A DNA stretch of 7,368 nucleotides from Syntrophomonadaceae bacterium. Lineage in GTDB: Bacteria > Bacillota > Dethiobacteria > DTU022. Of this stretch, positions 5,152-7,368 are shown piece after piece (the first letter of the stretch is position 1; each line of letters begins with the position of its first letter). The notes beneath the pieces were generated by a model. The model saw only the letters and a program-made list of their open reading frames with translations, was not told the DNA's origin and did no database searches. Position numbers and translations under genes: made by a program. Location of the stretch: positions 1 through 7,368 of the forward strand of contig SKWE01000214.1 in assembly GCA_007129055.1 (NCBI GenBank), read 5' to 3'.

Positions 5152-6363
5152 TTAGAATTGACGCCTGAAATTTTCTTCAACCTGACGGAAAACCTCTTTC
5201 AGTGCAATCCCCGATTCCCGGGCTACACGCAGGCAGTCTTCGTATTCCGGGGAATAGTCTAAGATCCTTTGACCATCAGCAGCAGGGGCATACTTGACCC
5301 TGACTTCTCCCCACTGTGTCTGAACCGTACATACTTCCCGCGGACGCATAATCTTCCTGGCAGAAGTAATGCGAAGTCCAAGGGTGGAGGTTTCCCTGAA
5401 CAATATTTCCCTGGCAGCCTCAATGTCAGAAGGCGCTGTTAATACTGTGACATGTACCGCCGGGCGATTTTTTTTCATCTGTATTGGACTGAAATATACG
5501 TCAAGGGCGCCGGCTTCAAACAGCTTTTCCATCAGGTACCCGTAAATCTCGGGCGAAAGGTCATCTATAGCTGTTTCTATAATAGCCACTTTTTCTTCAA
5601 ATAAGGCCACTTCGTTATCAATTTTACCTATGATGGCTCGCAGGTAGTTTGGGTATCCCGGATCAATGGTACCTGCGCCATAACCAACTTTTTCAACCGC
5701 AATGGCAGGCAGCTGCCCGAATGACGAAGCCAGTGTTGCTACCAGGGCAGCGCCAGTAGGCGTAACAAGTTCAAAATTGCAGTCGCGTCCTTCAACAGGC
5801 ACTTTTCTCATAGCCAGCAGTTCAAGGGTTGCCGGCGCCGGCAGCGGCAGCATACCGTGAGCGGTTTTAACTTCACCCCGGCCGAGGGGCAGCGGTGAAC
5901 AATATACTTTATCCACTTCCAGCAGGTAAAGCGCTGCGGCAGTACCGACAATATCAACTATGGCGTCAACGGCGCCTACTTCATGAAAGTGGACCTTTTC
6001 AACGGGAACACCGTGAACCTTGGCTTCAGCAAGGGCCAGGTTTTTAAATATGCTGCTGCTGTTTTCTATAACCTGTGGAGGGAGTTTAGCCCCTTCAATT
6101 AACTTTAATATAGCGGGCAAATTTCTTTCTATGGGGGTTGCCTTGTTCAGCTCTACAATGGCCCTGGTTCCGGCAATTCCTTTGCGGGTAACCTTTTCTG
6201 ATCTCAGACAATACCCCTGCAGTTCCAGGCAGCCCAGCATTTCACAAAGTTCTTCCAGATCCAGGCCTATGTCCAGCAGGGCGCCAAGGGTCATATCACC
6301 ACTGATACCGCTGAAGCAGTCAAAATAAAGAGTTTTGCCCTGTTTTGCAGTGTGAGCCATCAT
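5152..6363 (-). CDS. larC: LarC, nickel insertion enzyme of nickel-pincer cofactor synthesis
   Basis: This 403-residue protein matches pyridinium-3,5-bisthiocarboxylate mononucleotide nickel chelatase, which uses CTP to insert nickel into the dithiolated precursor and yields the NPN cofactor of lactate racemase (LarA) and related enzymes. Landmarks are YFDCFSGISGDM (13-24), VHFHEVGAVDAIVDIVG (124-140), LPLPAPATLELL (172-183), ELVTPTGAA (198-206) and the C-terminal domain opening TAIDDLSPEIYGYLMEKL (264-281). In Lactiplantibacillus plantarum the two domains are joined by programmed frameshifting; here they are one uninterrupted frame. The histidine-rich insert seen in some homologues is absent. 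The ATG at 6361-6363 overlaps the larB TAA by one base (TAATG), with AAGGAG ten bases upstream; a second ATG follows at once. LarE and LarA are not in the window. No clear terminator follows, so readthrough into codY is possible. Confidence 0.94.
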   Translation of the reverse strand: MMAHTAKQGKTLYFDCFSGISGDMTLGALLDIGLDLEELCEMLGCLELQGYCLRSEKVTRKGIAGTRAIVELNKATPIERNLPAILKLIEGAKLPPQVIENSSSIFKNLALAEAKVHGVPVEKVHFHEVGAVDAIVDIVGTAAALYLLEVDKVYCSPLPLGRGEVKTAHGMLPLPAPATLELLAMRKVPVEGRDCNFELVTPTGAALVATLASSFGQLPAIAVEKVGYGAGTIDPGYPNYLRAIIGKIDNEVALFEEKVAIIETAIDDLSPEIYGYLMEKLFEAGALDVYFSPIQMKKNRPAVHVTVLTAPSDIEAAREILFRETSTLGLRITSARKIMRPREVCTVQTQWGEVRVKYAPAADGQRILDYSPEYEDCLRVARESGIALKEVFRQVEENFRRQF

Positions 6364-7133
6364 TAACCCTTTTCTCCTTCCCCTACCCTGTTGATCAATG
6401 CGGCCATATGCCCCGCACCGTAACCATTATCAATGTTAACCACTGCCACCCCGGAGGCGCAGCTGTTGAGCATGGTAAACAGGGGTGCCAACCCTCCCAG
6501 GTGGGCGCCGTAACCTACGCTTGTGGGCACGGCTATAACCGGGCAGGTTGCCAGGCCTCCAACTACGCTGGCCAGGGCTCCTTCCATACCGGCTACCACT
6601 ACTATTACCCGGGCTTTACTTAGTATGTCCCAGTTATCAAAAAGGCGGTGAATACCTGCTACTCCCACATCAAAAAGGCGCTCGACCCTGCTGCCCATCA
6701 ATTCAGCAGTCAGGGCAGCTTCTTCAGCAACAGGCAGGTCTGCAGTTCCGGCAGAAACCACGGCAACATTTCCGATCGGTTCAGGTTCTTCCTTGCTCCT
6801 TATCACTATAGCCTTCGCAATCTGTACATATTCTGCCCGGGTATATTCTTTTTTTACTGCCTCAAAAACTTCGGGCTCCGCCCTGGTTGCAAGAATAGTG
6901 CCTTCCGTAGCCACCAGGCGCCCAACTATAGCAACAACCTGTTCTATCGTCTTTCCGGGGCAATAGATTACTTCCGGAAACCCGCGACGCAGGTAGCGCT
7001 GGTGATCGACACGGGCAAACCCTAAATTCTCGTAAGGCAGGATGCGCAGTTTTTCAACAGCGCCTTCAATATCGAGGTCTCCGCTTTGAACTGCCTTCAG
7101 CAGTTTTTTTAAGTTGTCCTGGTTAATCTTCAT
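6363..7133 (-). CDS. larB: LarB, pyridinium-3,5-biscarboxylate mononucleotide synthase
   Basis: This is a 256-residue enzyme of the first nickel-pincer cofactor step: it carboxylates nicotinic acid adenine dinucleotide at C5 with CO2 and cleaves the phosphoanhydride, giving the biscarboxylate mononucleotide and AMP. The N-terminal family block is seen at 35-61 (ENLGFARVDHQRYLRRGFPE and PGKT). The PurE/AIR-carboxylase-like domain runs from about 122, with VAVVSAGTADLPVAEEA (123-139) and VAGMEGALASVVGGL (180-194). The end holds NSCASGVAVVNIDNGYGAG (223-241), where C225 aligns with the L. plantarum catalytic cysteine C221 that attacks the pyridinium ring. Length fits the family. The ATG start has a purine-rich but closely spaced ribosome site (AAAGGGG). 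It is transcribed first and overlaps larC by one base, so the two are coupled. PurE itself is excluded by the N-terminal block. Confidence 0.94.
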   Translation of the reverse strand: MKINQDNLKKLLKAVQSGDLDIEGAVEKLRILPYENLGFARVDHQRYLRRGFPEVIYCPGKTIEQVVAIVGRLVATEGTILATRAEPEVFEAVKKEYTRAEYVQIAKAIVIRSKEEPEPIGNVAVVSAGTADLPVAEEAALTAELMGSRVERLFDVGVAGIHRLFDNWDILSKARVIVVVAGMEGALASVVGGLATCPVIAVPTSVGYGAHLGGLAPLFTMLNSCASGVAVVNIDNGYGAGHMAALINRVGEGEKG

Positions 7134-7160
7134 TACCCCTTTCAGCTTGCATTATAATAA

Positions 7161-7169
7161 ATTATAACA
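7161..7169 (-). promoter_or_regulatory. Extended -10 promoter for larBC
   Basis: Minus-strand TGTTATAAT is a perfect extended -10 (complement of 7161-7169), placing the transcript start near 7154, about 20 bases before the larB ATG. The -35 region is poor at 17-18 base spacing, which fits an extended -10 type. A second TATAAT (complement of 7151-7156) is preceded by TTGACT (complement of 7171-7176), but their spacing is only 14 bases, so it is less likely to be used. Confidence 0.6.
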
Positions 7170-7186
7170 TAGTCAACAGGATTTCT

Positions 7187-7211
7187 GGAAAAGGAAAAAG
7201 AGGGGAAGGGG
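7187..7211 (+). repeat. 25-base homopurine tract in the larB/gamma-CA intergenic region
   Basis: Twenty-five consecutive purines, made of short A and G runs, lie upstream of the larB promoter on one side and about 85 bases before the gamma-CA start on the other. The rest of this 161-base gap is AT-rich and holds the larB promoter. I recognise no regulator site in the tract. Confidence 0.45.
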
Positions 7212-7294
7212 CGAAATATTTTACATACTTAACCTGAGAACGATTACGTTTTTACTTTTTAGCAATTTTATTATTTAAAAAGGGGGAACGAACG

Positions 7295-7368
7295 ATGCTG
7301 ATTGAATTTGAAGGAAAAAAGCCGCAGGTAGCCGAGGGGGCTTTTATTGCGCCAACTGCCACTTTAAT
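7295..7368 (+). CDS. Probable gamma-class carbonic anhydrase-like protein, 5' fragment
   Basis: An ATG at 7295 opens a frame of 24 codons that runs off the right edge. It follows AGGGGG (7281-7286) at eight bases, a good ribosome site. The peptide begins MLIEFEGKKPQVAEGAFIAP and then TATL. This matches the opening of left-handed beta-helix gamma-carbonic anhydrase-like proteins, which typically start with a short strand, then P-x-(I/V)-x-x-x-(A/V)-F-(I/V)-A-P-x-A before the hexapeptide repeats. The metal-binding histidines and the remaining repeats lie outside the window, so catalytic activity cannot be judged; many family members are annotated this way without proven activity. It is divergent from larB. 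A hexapeptide acyltransferase is the main alternative. Confidence 0.62.
   Translation, partial: MLIEFEGKKPQVAEGAFIAPTATL

Noticed and set aside
6345..7025. Overlapping plus-strand open frames opposite larB
   Set aside because: They are low-complexity shadows of a well-conserved LarB frame, with no ribosome site or recognisable domain.
7151..7176. TTGACT with the second TATAAT as the main larB promoter
   Set aside because: The spacer is 14 bases, too short for normal SigA use; the extended -10 next to it is a better candidate.
7241..7285. TTTACT-17-TTTAAA as a promoter for the gamma-CA gene
   Set aside because: Both hexamers are weak (about 4 of 6) in very AT-rich DNA, where such matches arise by chance.

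Overview
The window looks like ordinary chromosome from an anaerobic, low-to-moderate-GC Firmicute, most likely of the Clostridia. Pointers are a CodY-type regulator, strong AGGAGG ribosome sites, consensus TTGACA/TATAAT promoters, a LemA-HtpX pair, a UPF0316 protein, and LarB/LarC of nickel-pincer cofactor synthesis. I see no phage, insertion sequence, CRISPR array, tRNA or rRNA. The genus cannot be named from this sequence.

Layout from left to right. (1) 1-1076, minus: 5' part of a GPH/MelB-type cation:sugar symporter gene, cut by the left edge. (2) 1240-2720, plus: lemA and htpX, two bases apart, a membrane quality-control pair divergent from the transporter. (3) 2725-4076, minus: a UPF0316 membrane-protein gene and murI (glutamate racemase), joined by a one-base TAGTG overlap and read from a near-perfect promoter at 4132-4160. 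murI is convergent with htpX, with four bases between the stop codons. (4) 4246-5034, minus: a CodY-family gene with its own promoter, a short leader, a possible CodY box just upstream, and a hairpin terminator at 4185-4218. (5) 5152-7133, minus: larB then larC, overlapping by one base (TAATG), behind an extended -10 promoter. (6) 7295-7368, plus: the first 24 codons of a probable gamma-class carbonic anhydrase-like gene, divergent from larB.

LarB carboxylates and hydrolyses nicotinic acid adenine dinucleotide, and LarC inserts nickel at the end of the pathway. The sulfur-transfer enzyme LarE and the racemase LarA are not here, so the pathway is split across the genome. codY follows larC with no clear terminator between them, so it may receive readthrough from larBC as well as using its own promoter.

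I found no clearly new multi-gene system. The points most worth checking are the CodY protein, whose DNA-binding domain is canonical but whose sensor domain seems to have lost the branched-chain amino acid contacts; the ordered regulatory DNA at 4093-4218; and a CO2-linked enzyme gene divergent from the CO2-using LarB.
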